From positions 62,001 through 126,000 of the forward strand of contig JAFGVU010000184.1 of assembly GCA_016937855.1 (NCBI GenBank): a stretch of DNA of 64,000 nucleotides, given 5' to 3'. The DNA is from Bacteroidales bacterium. Lineage in GTDB: Bacteria; Bacteroidota; Bacteroidia; Bacteroidales; ML635J-15. The translations under genes were made by a program, and so were the position numbers. Shown here in pieces: positions 17,341-26,342 of the stretch; position 1 is the first letter of the stretch; every line of letters begins with the position of its first letter. The notes under the pieces were generated by a model. The model had not been told where the DNA came from. It was given only the letters and a program-made list of their open reading frames with translations, and searched no databases.

Positions 17341-18270
17341 CTATTTTTTCTTTTTTCTTAGATTTAATTTTGTTCCTGGTAAAGGTTCTTCTCCTTGTTC
17401 AAGATTATTTTTCTTATAAAGTTTTTTGAGCTTTATGGCATACATTTGAGAAATATCTCTCATAGTTTCACCATCTTTAACAACATGAGTTTCGTTTTGT
17501 TTCTCGGCTTTGTTACGTTTAGGCTTTAAATAAATTGTATCATTTGCTTCAATAGGTTCGTCTTTGTTTAAATCGTTGTATTTTGTCAACTGCCATGGCA
17601 TCAGATCTACTTCTTGAGATAAGGTCTTTATTGATGTGTTATTTTTTGTAATAATATATGGCACTCTATTGTTTTCCAAAATTTCATCTGCGTAAAGATT
17701 TATCTCAAAATTGTCGTTGTAGTTATTGTTGCGATTATTGTTACGATTGTTCTTATTATCCTTTATTGGCTTTGCCTTGCCGCTATCATAGTTGTATAGT
17801 TCGTGTTTTTCGATTATTCCGATTAATTTTTCTGCATAAGTAGGACTTGTTGCATAACCAGCTTTCTTTAATCCTTTTGCCCATCCTTTATAGTCAGTAA
17901 TTTCAAGCTCAAATAGGAAATGATACCGGCTATTGTTTCTCAAAAAATCGGAATGGTCGCGATAAGATTCTTCAGCATCCGGATATTTCCTGAAACATTC
18001 ATTTTTCGCATCATCATCAGCATATATTTCATCGCCCTTCCATCCATGACACTTTATACCGAAATGATTATTTCCTTCTTTAGCTAGCCTGGAGTTTCCG
18101 CTTGCAGACTCTAAAATTCCTTGAGAAAGAGTTATACTAGCAGGTACTCCTGAACGTTTCATTTCTCTTACAGCCATTGGAGCAAAATTTTCGATATATT
18201 GTTCCTGTGTCATTTGAGAAAATCCAAAAACACTTGTAAGTAAAAATGAGATTAAAAACAAACTTCGCAT
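17341..18270 (-). CDS. secreted N-acetylglucosaminidase with LysM domain
   Basis: 309 residues with a signal peptide ending near FGFSQ. Residues about 20-165 are a glucosaminidase (GH73/FlgJ-like) domain: APMAVREMKRSGVPASITLSQ, GILESASGNSRLAKEGNNHFGIKC with the likely catalytic Glu in ILES, and KGWAKGLKKAGYATSPTYAEKLI. A polar Asn/Arg-rich linker follows, then a LysM peptidoglycan-binding module at the C-terminus (HVVKDGETMRDISQMYAI and LYKKNNL). It should cleave the glycan backbone of peptidoglycan in the periplasm or at the surface. Monocistronic. Confidence 0.9.
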   Translation of the reverse strand: MRSLFLISFLLTSVFGFSQMTQEQYIENFAPMAVREMKRSGVPASITLSQGILESASGNSRLAKEGNNHFGIKCHGWKGDEIYADDDAKNECFRKYPDAEESYRDHSDFLRNNSRYHFLFELEITDYKGWAKGLKKAGYATSPTYAEKLIGIIEKHELYNYDSGKAKPIKDNKNNRNNNRNNNYNDNFEINLYADEILENNRVPYIITKNNTSIKTLSQEVDLMPWQLTKYNDLNKDEPIEANDTIYLKPKRNKAEKQNETHVVKDGETMRDISQMYAIKLKKLYKKNNLEQGEEPLPGTKLNLRKKKK

Positions 18271-18404
18271 ATTATTATAACTTATATTGTCAAAAATATT
18301 GTATTTGCTCAGAGTTTGTTACTAATGCACCTACTAAATATCAACAAAAGGTAGTTGAAATTTTTTGCTATGGAAAAAATCACTATTTTTACTAAAAAAT
18401 ATTG

Positions 18405-20099
18405 ATGAATAAACAGGTTATATACTTGCTTGGTGCATTGTTTTTATTTGCTTTTACCATTGACTCAACAAGATTATATGGTCAGGACGAAGATTTGATG
18501 TCAAAATATGCGAGTTATCGTGATCGTCTATTAAATGAGTGGATTGTTGTAAGCCCTGAAGTTGAACAATTTGGAGTTAATATTCCTGCAGTAGATAGAA
18601 AGCTCGACTCAACCGGCAATCCCCGATGGGTAAGCTGGAGTGATGGGAATAGCAATTTTAATCATTGGTTAGGAATTTTGGCCACAGAATATCGTTTGCT
18701 TAAGAATAACGGTAAAGATTATCACGAGACCTTTGAAATGTTAGTTTATGCACTATTGGCTATTGAGAGATTAGATCTTTACAGTGAGTATGTATTACGA
18801 AAGCATCATCAAACTCAAGCTGTTGTTAAGGATGAGTCGGAGCTAATACATTATCCGGATGATATTAATGGTTTTTTGTTGCGTGATGATGTCAGTCTTG
18901 GTTTTTGGAGACAATATCACAATCATTTTAGAACCTTATATGGATGGCATGTCGAAACTAAAGATGGCACAAACACATATTTGTCTGTTTTTCGCAGAGG
19001 TGTTATCCCCAAGCAAGGTATGAGTCAGGATAATATTATTTACATGTTACAGTCACTGGCTTTGATTAAGCAATTGGTTGATAGTGAGCCAATTAGTGGT
19101 GTTTATGTAAACTTTATTAATAGCTATATTCCTCGTTATCTCAGCGATAAAAGAATTATAGAAAATGACAGTATTCACTTTGACAGGTGGGTAATTGATA
19201 TTACTGACAGATTAGTCAGACAGATGCAACATGAGTATCCTCAACAAAAAATTGTTCTTAAGCCTTTAAAAGGTAGAGCCAGACCAAGTAAAACTCAATT
19301 AGGCGGAATAATGGCTTCTTCATGGTATATAATTAATCCGATTACCAATGATTTGGTTGCCGAAGGAAATGGGGAAGATATGGGAGTGTGGATGAATTCG
19401 TACGGAGTTGCTGAGGTAGGAAATTTTATTTCAGGCGAAAAAAAATATCATTATGATGGATCCCAAAATGGTCTTAGTGCTTATCTATTTAAGGCTTTTT
19501 TGTTTAAAAGTTTTAATTTTCTTGGGAATGGTGGTTTTCCCGTACCCGATCCAATAGACGATTATATGTTTAGAGCTTTAGCAACGGTTTCTGATATTAA
19601 TTGGAATGAAAATTCATGCGATTTGCTTTATTTACTTGGCGATAAACGACCCGGTTGGACTTATGAGCATAATCCATTGATTCTAGTTTTATTACATCCT
19701 GAAAAATATAGAAGTGTTTATTTTCCCGGTAAAGAGTTTTATGATAATGATAAAAAATATTATCAGGAATTATTGTCAGTCGCGCCTAAAAGCTTTCCTT
19801 CAACCGATTATTCGCGAGACGATTATCACCCATATTGGTCTGCTTCGTCTAGACTAAATTGGCCAAGTAATACAGGTAATAGAAATGCCAGGGATGTTTT
19901 AGATTATGTCGGTATGGATTACATGTTTTTGTACAATTTATACCGATTAGTTTTTAATCCTGATGGTTATGAATTGCCAGTTTCGAGAAAAAGTCATCTT
20001 ACTGATAAATCATACGAAAAATACAAGGAGCCAAATATGAAAGGAATAGATGCCGAGTTTTTTTACAAACCTCCGGTTGTTAATCCTAATATGCATTAG
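18405..20099 (+). CDS. large secreted protein of unknown function
   Basis: 564 residues from ATG 18405; a TTG directly before it is in frame but less likely. The signal peptide is MNKQVIYLLGALFLFAFTIDSTRLYGQ. The mature part is rich in Trp and Tyr (GNPRWVSWSDGNSNFNHWLGILATEYRLL, LGFWRQYHNHFRTLYGWHVE, WSASSRLNWPSNTG), suggesting an alpha-helical toroid or a carbohydrate-interacting surface, but I recognise no catalytic motif. An early all-helical glycoside hydrolase-like fold is a guess. No lipobox or sorting domain. Confidence 0.7.
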   Translation: MNKQVIYLLGALFLFAFTIDSTRLYGQDEDLMSKYASYRDRLLNEWIVVSPEVEQFGVNIPAVDRKLDSTGNPRWVSWSDGNSNFNHWLGILATEYRLLKNNGKDYHETFEMLVYALLAIERLDLYSEYVLRKHHQTQAVVKDESELIHYPDDINGFLLRDDVSLGFWRQYHNHFRTLYGWHVETKDGTNTYLSVFRRGVIPKQGMSQDNIIYMLQSLALIKQLVDSEPISGVYVNFINSYIPRYLSDKRIIENDSIHFDRWVIDITDRLVRQMQHEYPQQKIVLKPLKGRARPSKTQLGGIMASSWYIINPITNDLVAEGNGEDMGVWMNSYGVAEVGNFISGEKKYHYDGSQNGLSAYLFKAFLFKSFNFLGNGGFPVPDPIDDYMFRALATVSDINWNENSCDLLYLLGDKRPGWTYEHNPLILVLLHPEKYRSVYFPGKEFYDNDKKYYQELLSVAPKSFPSTDYSRDDYHPYWSASSRLNWPSNTGNRNARDVLDYVGMDYMFLYNLYRLVFNPDGYELPVSRKSHLTDKSYEKYKEPNMKGIDAEFFYKPPVVNPNMH

Positions 20100-20107
20100 A
20101 CTTGTCA

Positions 20108-20977
20108 TTACTCAGGTTGCGTAAAATCATTGCCTTTGTATTTATTCGATTTTAGGTCAATCGCATTAACATCATTTGTAAATTCAACAACCTTATTATT
20201 ATTAAATTGACATTTATGAATTTTGATTTTTATCGTCTGACTAGCTTGTGCATTTGAATTTGTATTCGAATAAAAGTCAAAATCTATCGCGAATAAATAT
20301 GGCATAAACTTACCGTTGAAGTTTTCCTCGAAATTACATTTAATAAATTCTATATTGCTGCTTTCTGAAATTTCGATCAGATTATATTCACCTGTTTTAC
20401 GTAATTTAGTCTTTTCAAAAACAATATTGTTGGAATTGTAAATATAGGCTAATCCGTAAGTACACTCATAAATGTCAGATTTTTCTATCAGCACATTATT
20501 GCAATTAAATGTATAAATACCAACAGTTCCACTTCCAAATAAACTGCAATTTTTGATATTGATATTATTGCATTCTTCGAAAGAAAGGACTCCCCCGGTA
20601 CAATAACCTGAATCTGTATGCCCAAAGATAATATTTTCAAAATCAATGTTTGAGCTGTTAGAAAAGCTCATTACCCAGCTGTATCGAGGTTCAATAACAA
20701 TTTCGACTTTTCCTTTGCCCGATAGTTTTAAATTATTTATACCATAAATAAAAGGACCTGGTCCATCAAACTCGTCAACCCAACTAATTGATTGATTATC
20801 AACATTTTCCCAAACTTTACTGATGTTGTAATAGCCTTCTTCTATAACAATTTCACAATCAGATTTTATCGCGTTAAGAAGATCGAGGGTGTTATTAACA
20901 ACTATTTTTTCGGCGAATATATTTTGAGAAATAAACGTGAAAATAAAAATAGAAAATAGTGAAATTTTAATTTTCAT
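20108..20977 (-). CDS. secreted right-handed parallel beta-helix protein
   Basis: 289 residues with a signal peptide (ending NIFA). Repeats of about 22 residues carry a regular N-I-x-F/I-x-N/K ladder: SSNIDFENIIFGHTD, CNNINIKNCSLFGSG, CNNVLIEKSDIYECT, SNNIVFEKTKLRKT, SSNIEFIKCNFEEN. This is the pattern of pectate-lyase-like beta-helix (PbH1) proteins, which often bind or cut polysaccharides; no catalytic residue set is visible, so enzymatic activity is unproven. Convergent with the 564-residue secreted protein, eight bases apart. Confidence 0.8.
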   Translation of the reverse strand: MKIKISLFSIFIFTFISQNIFAEKIVVNNTLDLLNAIKSDCEIVIEEGYYNISKVWENVDNQSISWVDEFDGPGPFIYGINNLKLSGKGKVEIVIEPRYSWVMSFSNSSNIDFENIIFGHTDSGYCTGGVLSFEECNNINIKNCSLFGSGTVGIYTFNCNNVLIEKSDIYECTYGLAYIYNSNNIVFEKTKLRKTGEYNLIEISESSNIEFIKCNFEENFNGKFMPYLFAIDFDFYSNTNSNAQASQTIKIKIHKCQFNNNKVVEFTNDVNAIDLKSNKYKGNDFTQPE

Positions 20978-21109
20978 AGTATTTTAATAATTGGTTTTAA
21001 AATCAAAAATACAAAATATAATGATTCGCATTAAAATCTTTTTTTATTCTTAACAATAAAATCTAATTACATTTTTGTATCTTCGTTGATTCAATTTAAA
21101 ATGATATTT

Positions 21110-22474
21110 ATGAAAGCTTTTAAAGCCTATGATATAAGAGGCGTTTATAACCGGGATTTTAATAAAGATGATGTTTATAAAGTTGGATATTTCTTACCTC
21201 AGGTTTTAGGTGCGGAAAAGGTACTGGTCGGTCGTGATGTAAGAGACTCCTCTCCTGAGATTTTCGAATACCTTGTAAAAGGAATTAATGATGCAGGAGT
21301 TGATGTTTATGATGCTGGCTTAGCCACTACCCCAATGATTTATTATTCGACAGCAAAGTTTGGGTTTAATGCATCTGTAATGATAACCGCTTCTCATAAT
21401 CCGGCTGAGTACAATGGATTAAAAGTTTCTGGGGCAAATGCCCGACCTGTAGGTTATGATACCGGTTTAAACAAAGTTCAGGAACTTATGGAAAGCGCTG
21501 AGATTGTTAAAGCTAAAAAAGTAGGTGTGCTTAAGGAGATTAATGTTAGAGATACATATTTTGAATTTTTAAAATCTTATGTTCCGGATATTTCGGGATT
21601 AAAAATAAGCATTGATTGTAGCAACGGAATGGCCGGCTTATTCATAAAAGATTTGTTAGGCTCCTCTCCTATGTACTTTTTTGATGATCTTGATGGTCGT
21701 TTCCCGAATCACGAAGCAAATCCATTAGTTGCAAAAAATATTGTCGATTTACAAAAGCATGTGATTGATAACAAATCAGATATTGGTGTAATTTTTGACG
21801 GCGATGCTGACAGAGTAATGTTTGTTGACGAAAATGCGGAGTTTATTTCACCTGATCTTATGATTGCTGTTCTTGCACACTACTTCCTCGAAGAAAAAGG
21901 GTTAAAGGGAAAAGTAATTCAGGACATTAGAACCTCAAAAGCAGTTGGGGAATACATTGCACAATTTGGTAGCACAATGGAAATGTGGAGAGTTGGACGC
22001 GCTTACGCAGCAACAAAGCTCAAAGAAATAGACGGTATTTTTGGCGGAGAACTTGCCGGACATTACTATTTTAAAGATTTTTATTACTCAGATTCAGGAA
22101 TTTTAGCAAGTCTCTTAATCTTGGATGTTATTTCAAAAATGAAAAAGAAAGGTATTTCTGTTTCACAGCTGATTGCTAAAATTAAGAAATATGAAAACTC
22201 CGGAGAAATAAACTTTAAAATAGATGATAAACAAGGCGCAATGGATGCTGTGATTGATTATTTTAAGACTTTGGAAAAACCTGATGCTTTCTACGATTTT
22301 GATGGTTATAGAATTGAATATAAGAACTGGTGGCTAAATATAAGACCTTCGAATACAGAACCATATCTTAGATTTTTATGCGAAGCTAACTCCCCAAAAC
22401 TTCTCGAAGACATAAAAGAGCAGGTTTTTGGGATTATTGAAGGTTATGGTGGCGAAATAACAGAGGGGCATTGA
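21110..22474 (+). CDS. manB: phosphomannomutase/phosphoglucomutase
   Basis: 454 residues from ATG 21110 (ATG 21101 and TTG 21086 also lie in frame). The alpha-D-phosphohexomutase family interconverts hexose 1- and 6-phosphates for sugar-nucleotide synthesis. The four family loops are present: the phosphoserine loop TASHNPAEYNG, the metal loop DGDADRVMF, the sugar loop GGELAGHYYF and the phosphate loop RPSNTEPYLR. I choose the third start because MKAFKAYDIRG is the usual family N-terminus and TATCTTCG at 21078-21085 resembles a -7 box just before it. Specificity between mannose and glucose is not resolved. Confidence 0.93.
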   Translation: MKAFKAYDIRGVYNRDFNKDDVYKVGYFLPQVLGAEKVLVGRDVRDSSPEIFEYLVKGINDAGVDVYDAGLATTPMIYYSTAKFGFNASVMITASHNPAEYNGLKVSGANARPVGYDTGLNKVQELMESAEIVKAKKVGVLKEINVRDTYFEFLKSYVPDISGLKISIDCSNGMAGLFIKDLLGSSPMYFFDDLDGRFPNHEANPLVAKNIVDLQKHVIDNKSDIGVIFDGDADRVMFVDENAEFISPDLMIAVLAHYFLEEKGLKGKVIQDIRTSKAVGEYIAQFGSTMEMWRVGRAYAATKLKEIDGIFGGELAGHYYFKDFYYSDSGILASLLILDVISKMKKKGISVSQLIAKIKKYENSGEINFKIDDKQGAMDAVIDYFKTLEKPDAFYDFDGYRIEYKNWWLNIRPSNTEPYLRFLCEANSPKLLEDIKEQVFGIIEGYGGEITEGH

Positions 22475-22479
22475 TCGGT

Positions 22480-22498
22480 CGTCCTCCTATCGTCGGAC
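22480..22498. repeat. dispersed 19-bp repeat, copy 2
   Basis: CGTCCTCCTATCGTCGGAC, 17 of 19 identical to the element at 17132-17150. It sits just after the manB stop, between two convergent genes. Confidence 0.5.
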
Positions 22499-22517
22499 TC
22501 CTCAGTCACCTTATCAC

Positions 22518-23009
22518 TTACTCTTCATCCTCAAATTCTTCGTCAAATATTTTTTCGAAGTCATCTTTTTTATCATCAATTGAATCGAAGTTTTCGCACT
22601 GACGGATATATGTTGAATAGTCTTTTTCCAGTTCAAGATATTTATAGATATCTTTTGCTTTAAAAATTCCAGAGTTTTTTATTGCATCCAAATCATCGAG
22701 AAAGTTATTTAAAGCCTTACATCCGGCTGGTAAATTGTTAGTTTTATTGAAATAAATATCCACCAGCATTACATTTGCTTCAAATCTCATAATTAAATAT
22801 TTACGAGGCACTGCACTGATTTCAATATTTTCAACAACAATTTCTAAACTCTCTGCAGCTTCGTTATAACGTTTCTTGTTGTAATCCTTTTCGCCATCTT
22901 CGTAGCTTTTGTCTGCTGCTTTTAACAGACGTGAGTCTTGAGCTGAAACATAAGTGGTTAGGAATAATCCCGCTAGTAACATCAAAATTAAATTCTTTTT
23001 CATAATCAT
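22518..23009 (-). CDS. small periplasmic TPR-like protein of unknown function
   Basis: 163 residues; ATG 23009 or ATG 23003 may be the start. A signal peptide (KKNLILMLLAGLFLTTYVSAQ) is followed by helical pairs such as KSYEDGEKDYNKKRYNEAAESLEIVVENIE, which resembles one tetratricopeptide-type unit. Two cysteines sit in the mature part. The last 25 residues are strongly acidic (DSIDDKKDDFEKIFDEEF and onward). Periplasmic protein-protein contact is a reasonable inference; partner unknown. Confidence 0.68.
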   Translation of the reverse strand: MIMKKNLILMLLAGLFLTTYVSAQDSRLLKAADKSYEDGEKDYNKKRYNEAAESLEIVVENIEISAVPRKYLIMRFEANVMLVDIYFNKTNNLPAGCKALNNFLDDLDAIKNSGIFKAKDIYKYLELEKDYSTYIRQCENFDSIDDKKDDFEKIFDEEFEDEE

Positions 23010-23097
23010 GTTTTTTAGTTTTGTAGGTTCGTATCAAAATGCTTACCAAAGATAAGTTATTTTTTGTTTTATTAGAAAAAATATAGATTTTTCATTA

Positions 23098-24960
23098 TTA
23101 CTTAATCAGGCTATGAATATAGTTGCGTTTAATTTTTGTTTTAGGGATTTTAAAATCGAACCATGTCTGAAGCGGCATTTCAAAGCCTGCTCCATGCATG
23201 AAATTATAAATGGATTTTTTTAACCCAAAACTGAATTTATTATGGTCCACTCCTGTCTTGTCTTCAAACTCGATGTCATTATTTGCAAATTTTATTTCCT
23301 TACTTCTCGTTTTTAATCCATATTTTTCGGGATTTAAGCCTATTTCGCTGTGTGCTGTTAATGCAAACTGATGCCAAAACCCTGATTGAATCAAATCAAG
23401 TTCAAACATTTGTCGTACCATTTCTAAACTATCGATTGTTTCTTGTATTGTTTGGGTTGGAAAACCATACATCAGATACGCATGAACCATTATTCCCGCA
23501 TCGGTTAAATTTGCTGTAACTTTGGCGACTTGTTCAACCGTGACTCCCTTATTAATTAGTTTTAACAATCTGTCAGAAGCTACTTCTAGTCCTCCTGCAA
23601 CAGCAATGCAGCCTGATTCTGCTAAAATTTGGCAAACTTCAATTGTAAAACTTTTCTCGAAACGAATATTTGTCCACCATTGCACATCAAGTTTCCTATT
23701 TATAATTTCAATTGCCAATTCTTTCATTAACATTGGTGGAGCAGCTTCATCAACGAAATGGAAGCCTGTTTCACCCGTTTCAGCAATAATTAACTCCATT
23801 CTATCGGCAATTTGCTTAGCTTTTAATGGCTGATAATCTTTAATATAGCTTAGGCTTGTGTCGCAAAAGCTGCATTTACTCCAATAGCAACCATGGGCCA
23901 TTGTAAGTTTATTCCATCGGCCATCGCTCCACAAGCTGTGCATAGGATTAGCAATTTCAATAACTGAAATATACTTATCGTTTAACAAATCGGAATAGTC
24001 AGGACAATACGTATCTCTAAAATGGCAATCTTTTTTAGGTGATAAATCATTAAAATATACCGAATTATCTTTTTTTATAAATGTTCTTTTTAAGAGAAAA
24101 TCATTTTTAGAACATCCTTTTTGAACTGCTTTGATAATCAATTCCAATGGAACCTCGCCATCATCAAGGCAAATAAAATCGAAATAATCAAAAACTCTGA
24201 CATCGCTTAAAGAACGTAATTCTGTGCTTGCAAATCCTCCTCCCATAACAGTTTTAATGTCGGGGAATTTCTGTCTAATCATTTTTGCGCATCGAAAAGC
24301 AGAGTAAAGATTTCCGGGAAAAGGAACAGTAAATCCAACTATTTTTGGATTATATTTTACGATTTTATTGATTAGAATATCTAAATAAATTTTATCAATA
24401 TATGTTTCGATATTATAAAGCTTGTTGTCAAGCTCATCGAAAGTATTTGCACTGCGACCGATTCTTTCGGCATACCGACTAAATCCAAAGTCAGGATCGA
24501 CACTTTCTGTAATAAAATCGGATAAATCTTCGAGAAATAAAGTGCTTAAAAATTTTGCAAGCTCCTCTTTTTCCATTTCCTGTAAAACCCACTGCATATT
24601 TTTAAGTTCATCGAATCGCGAAGCTTCAGGAAGAAATTTTCGACTACAAATTTTGTTTGTAAGATATATGTTAGAGCCTTGTAGATAGCCAATTATATCA
24701 TCAATAACGACGAAGTATTTTTCTCGATTTTCGTAAATTGTTTTAGCATTTTCACTCTTAATTTGATTTTGTGAATTTGCAAAATCTAATAAGTTTGACA
24801 AACCTTTATTTGAAAATAATTCAAGAATAGTTTCTATGCTTAAATCGACCTGACTTGCCTTTATATTACATGAGTTTAGATGTGCCTTAAGATAAGCCGT
24901 AGCCGGATACGGAGTATTTAGCTGTGTAAATGGAGGCGTTATAAGCAGAATGTCTGTCAA
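23098..24960 (-). CDS. B12-binding-type radical SAM protein with CX4CX2C motif
   Basis: About 620 residues. The N-terminus (ILLITPPFTQLNTPYPATAYLKAHL) begins a cobalamin-binding-like Rossmann domain, with VGFTVPFPGNLYSAF, VMGGGFAS and LDDGEVPLE further on. The radical SAM domain follows with HGCYWSKCSFCD. Its cysteines fall at 367, 372 and 375 counted from an upstream TTG at 24987, giving spacing CX4CX2C instead of the usual CX3CX2C. GFHFVDEAAPP and VAGGLEVASDRLLKLINKGVT are typical of the class. I place the start at TTG 24960, because the TTG at 24987 lies inside a TAACTTTG promoter-like box. The substrate is unknown; methylation or carbon-skeleton chemistry is typical of the superfamily. 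Confidence 0.85.
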   Translation of the reverse strand: MTDILLITPPFTQLNTPYPATAYLKAHLNSCNIKASQVDLSIETILELFSNKGLSNLLDFANSQNQIKSENAKTIYENREKYFVVIDDIIGYLQGSNIYLTNKICSRKFLPEASRFDELKNMQWVLQEMEKEELAKFLSTLFLEDLSDFITESVDPDFGFSRYAERIGRSANTFDELDNKLYNIETYIDKIYLDILINKIVKYNPKIVGFTVPFPGNLYSAFRCAKMIRQKFPDIKTVMGGGFASTELRSLSDVRVFDYFDFICLDDGEVPLELIIKAVQKGCSKNDFLLKRTFIKKDNSVYFNDLSPKKDCHFRDTYCPDYSDLLNDKYISVIEIANPMHSLWSDGRWNKLTMAHGCYWSKCSFCDTSLSYIKDYQPLKAKQIADRMELIIAETGETGFHFVDEAAPPMLMKELAIEIINRKLDVQWWTNIRFEKSFTIEVCQILAESGCIAVAGGLEVASDRLLKLINKGVTVEQVAKVTANLTDAGIMVHAYLMYGFPTQTIQETIDSLEMVRQMFELDLIQSGFWHQFALTAHSEIGLNPEKYGLKTRSKEIKFANNDIEFEDKTGVDHNKFSFGLKKSIYNFMHGAGFEMPLQTWFDFKIPKTKIKRNYIHSLIK

Positions 24961-24984
24961 TGTTTTTTTATATAATATTAATGG

Positions 24985-24992
24985 CAAAGTTA
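24985..24992 (-). promoter_or_regulatory. -7 box of radical SAM gene
   Basis: TAACTTTG on the minus strand matches TAnnTTTG exactly, 25 bases before TTG 24960. No clear TTTG -33 element is seen. It helps to decide the start codon of the radical SAM gene. Confidence 0.4.
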
Positions 24993-25065
24993 AGAAAATG
25001 CAATTATAATTAAAACAGACTTTCCGCTATTATAAACATACTCTATACTCTCAAAAATCTTACTT

Positions 25066-25650
25066 TTATTCCTTTATATCTTTCATAAAAACCCAATACG
25101 GAATAAATTTACTACGTTGATTATTTTCATGTTCTGAATAAAAAATTGGAGCAACAGCAATTACTTTTTTGCAGAATTCGTTACCATCAAAATACCATTC
25201 TTCCAAGAAACGTAATTGAGTGATTCTTTCAGCAGAAATTGGTTGAGTGAAAGTAATACTTACAGGTGCTCCATCGATAGTATCATAAACAACTGTATAA
25301 ACCGACCATTCTGTATCAAACAGGCTGTTAAGTTGATCTTTTGGTATTAGTTCAAAGCTACCAAACTTATCTTCATAATTATAAAAATATGCAGGTATCT
25401 CATTGCTTTTAACTTTGTCAAATATCTTAACTGCCAGAGATTCAAAATCATTTTCGGGCATATTTGAAAACATGGCACTACTATCCACTGCAATTCTTTC
25501 ACTAATATTGTCGCCCGTAATTGTTACATCATAGGCAATTCTTTCGGTAATTACTTCTTTTTTTATTTCTTCGGTAACCTGTGAGTTAGTGCAAGACGAT
25601 AATAAAGAGAAAACCATTAGGACTGGTAGATAAATGAATAATTTTTTCAT
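25066..25650 (-). CDS. lipoprotein of unknown function
   Basis: 194 residues with a lipoprotein signal: MKKLFIYLPVLMVFSLLSSC, lipobox LLSSC with Cys20. The mature part has FESLAVKIFDKVKSNEIPAY, then FGSFELIPKDQLNSLFDTEWSVYTVVYDTIDGAPVSITF, and RITQLRFLEEWYFDGNEFCKKVIAVAPIFY near the end. This resembles GldN-type gliding/type IX secretion accessory proteins in its EEWYFD and KKVIAIAP segments, but it is shorter and I am not certain of the assignment. Location: inner leaflet of the outer membrane or periplasmic side. Confidence 0.65.
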   Translation of the reverse strand: MKKLFIYLPVLMVFSLLSSCTNSQVTEEIKKEVITERIAYDVTITGDNISERIAVDSSAMFSNMPENDFESLAVKIFDKVKSNEIPAYFYNYEDKFGSFELIPKDQLNSLFDTEWSVYTVVYDTIDGAPVSITFTQPISAERITQLRFLEEWYFDGNEFCKKVIAVAPIFYSEHENNQRSKFIPYWVFMKDIKE

Positions 25651-25982
25651 GACGATAATTTTTTAGTTAAATGAATAAATATATGAAATAACATAATGAA
25701 TAAATCCAGTTTGTTTTAGCTTTATGAAAAGCTAAAAATAAAGATAGTGTTTTTTTCTATATGCTGTACAAAATTAAATTCTTTTTATGATTCTTGCAAA
25801 AAAATTATTTTTTGTTTAACAGAAAACATCTAGGATATTTATGATAATGGTCGTTATGCTATATAAAATAAAAATCATCTATACAAGATAATTCCCAAAT
25901 TCCACCTTTGGTTGTTTTTGATGATTTTGTAATAATAATCTTTGATGATTTTTATTGTCGATTTTGAATATTTTGTGGAGTG

Positions 25983-26007
25983 TACTTCATTTAACCCGGT
26001 TGGGGGG
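25983..26007. repeat. G-run repeat, copy 1
   Basis: TACTTC, four bases, then AACCCGGTTGGGGGG (25993-26007). The same 15-mer recurs at 26184-26198 with TACTTC three bases before it. Confidence 0.6.
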
Positions 26008-26174
26008 TTACAGCCCAAAAACAAAACATCTAATGTCTTCGACGTAACTTTATATTAATACCCTGAATGCTTGAACAATTGCTATTCGTATCTGATAACT
26101 CAAACATTATTTTATTCTTATTTGGGATTTGTTCGTCTAGGCGAATTGTAATTTGAATAATTCTCTGGCGGGTT

Positions 26175-26198
26175 TACTTCGTGAACCCGGTTGGGGGG
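26175..26198. repeat. G-run repeat, copy 2
   Basis: TACTTC-GTG-AACCCGGTTGGGGGG. In this copy GGGTTTAC-TTC-GTGAACCC (26170-26188) forms a near-perfect hairpin that copy 1 lacks. It lies seven bases before the large cruciform. Confidence 0.6.
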
Positions 26199-26204
26199 AG
26201 GCAT

Positions 26205-26342
26205 TACAAACAAACACAATCACTCCTGCTATGCAGGATTTTATTAAATAAGCCCCCAAATTCTGAAACCTGCGGTTTCGATTTGGGGGCTTATTTAATA
26301 AAAAAAACCGCTTTCGCGGTTTTGTGATTGTGTTTGTTTGTA
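26205..26342 (-). repeat. 138-bp perfect four-way-junction palindrome
   Basis: Five paired segments follow each other with no unpaired base between them. The outer arms are TACAAACAAACACAATCAC (26205-26223) and its exact complement (26324-26342), 19 bp. Inside are three hairpins: A 26224-26238 (TCCTGC-TAT-GCAGGA), B 26239-26303 (a perfect 23-bp stem, 26239-26261 with 26281-26303, whose loop holds a further GAAACC-TGC-GGTTTC), and C 26304-26323 (AAAACCGC-TTTC-GCGGTTTT). The right outer arm overlaps the last two bases of the tRNA gene. It could be a structured RNA made after the tRNA, a DNA cruciform, or a non-autonomous mobile element. Hairpin C alone could act as a tRNA terminator. Confidence 0.8.

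Larger units (their letters stand above)
25651..26204. other. non-coding island upstream of the cruciform
   Basis: About 550 bases without a supportable gene. It holds a direct repeat of TTTGATGATTTT-like sequence (25915-25965), and the two TACTTC-(3/4)-AACCCGGTTGGGGGG elements listed separately. Base composition is otherwise very AT-rich. Confidence 0.5.
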
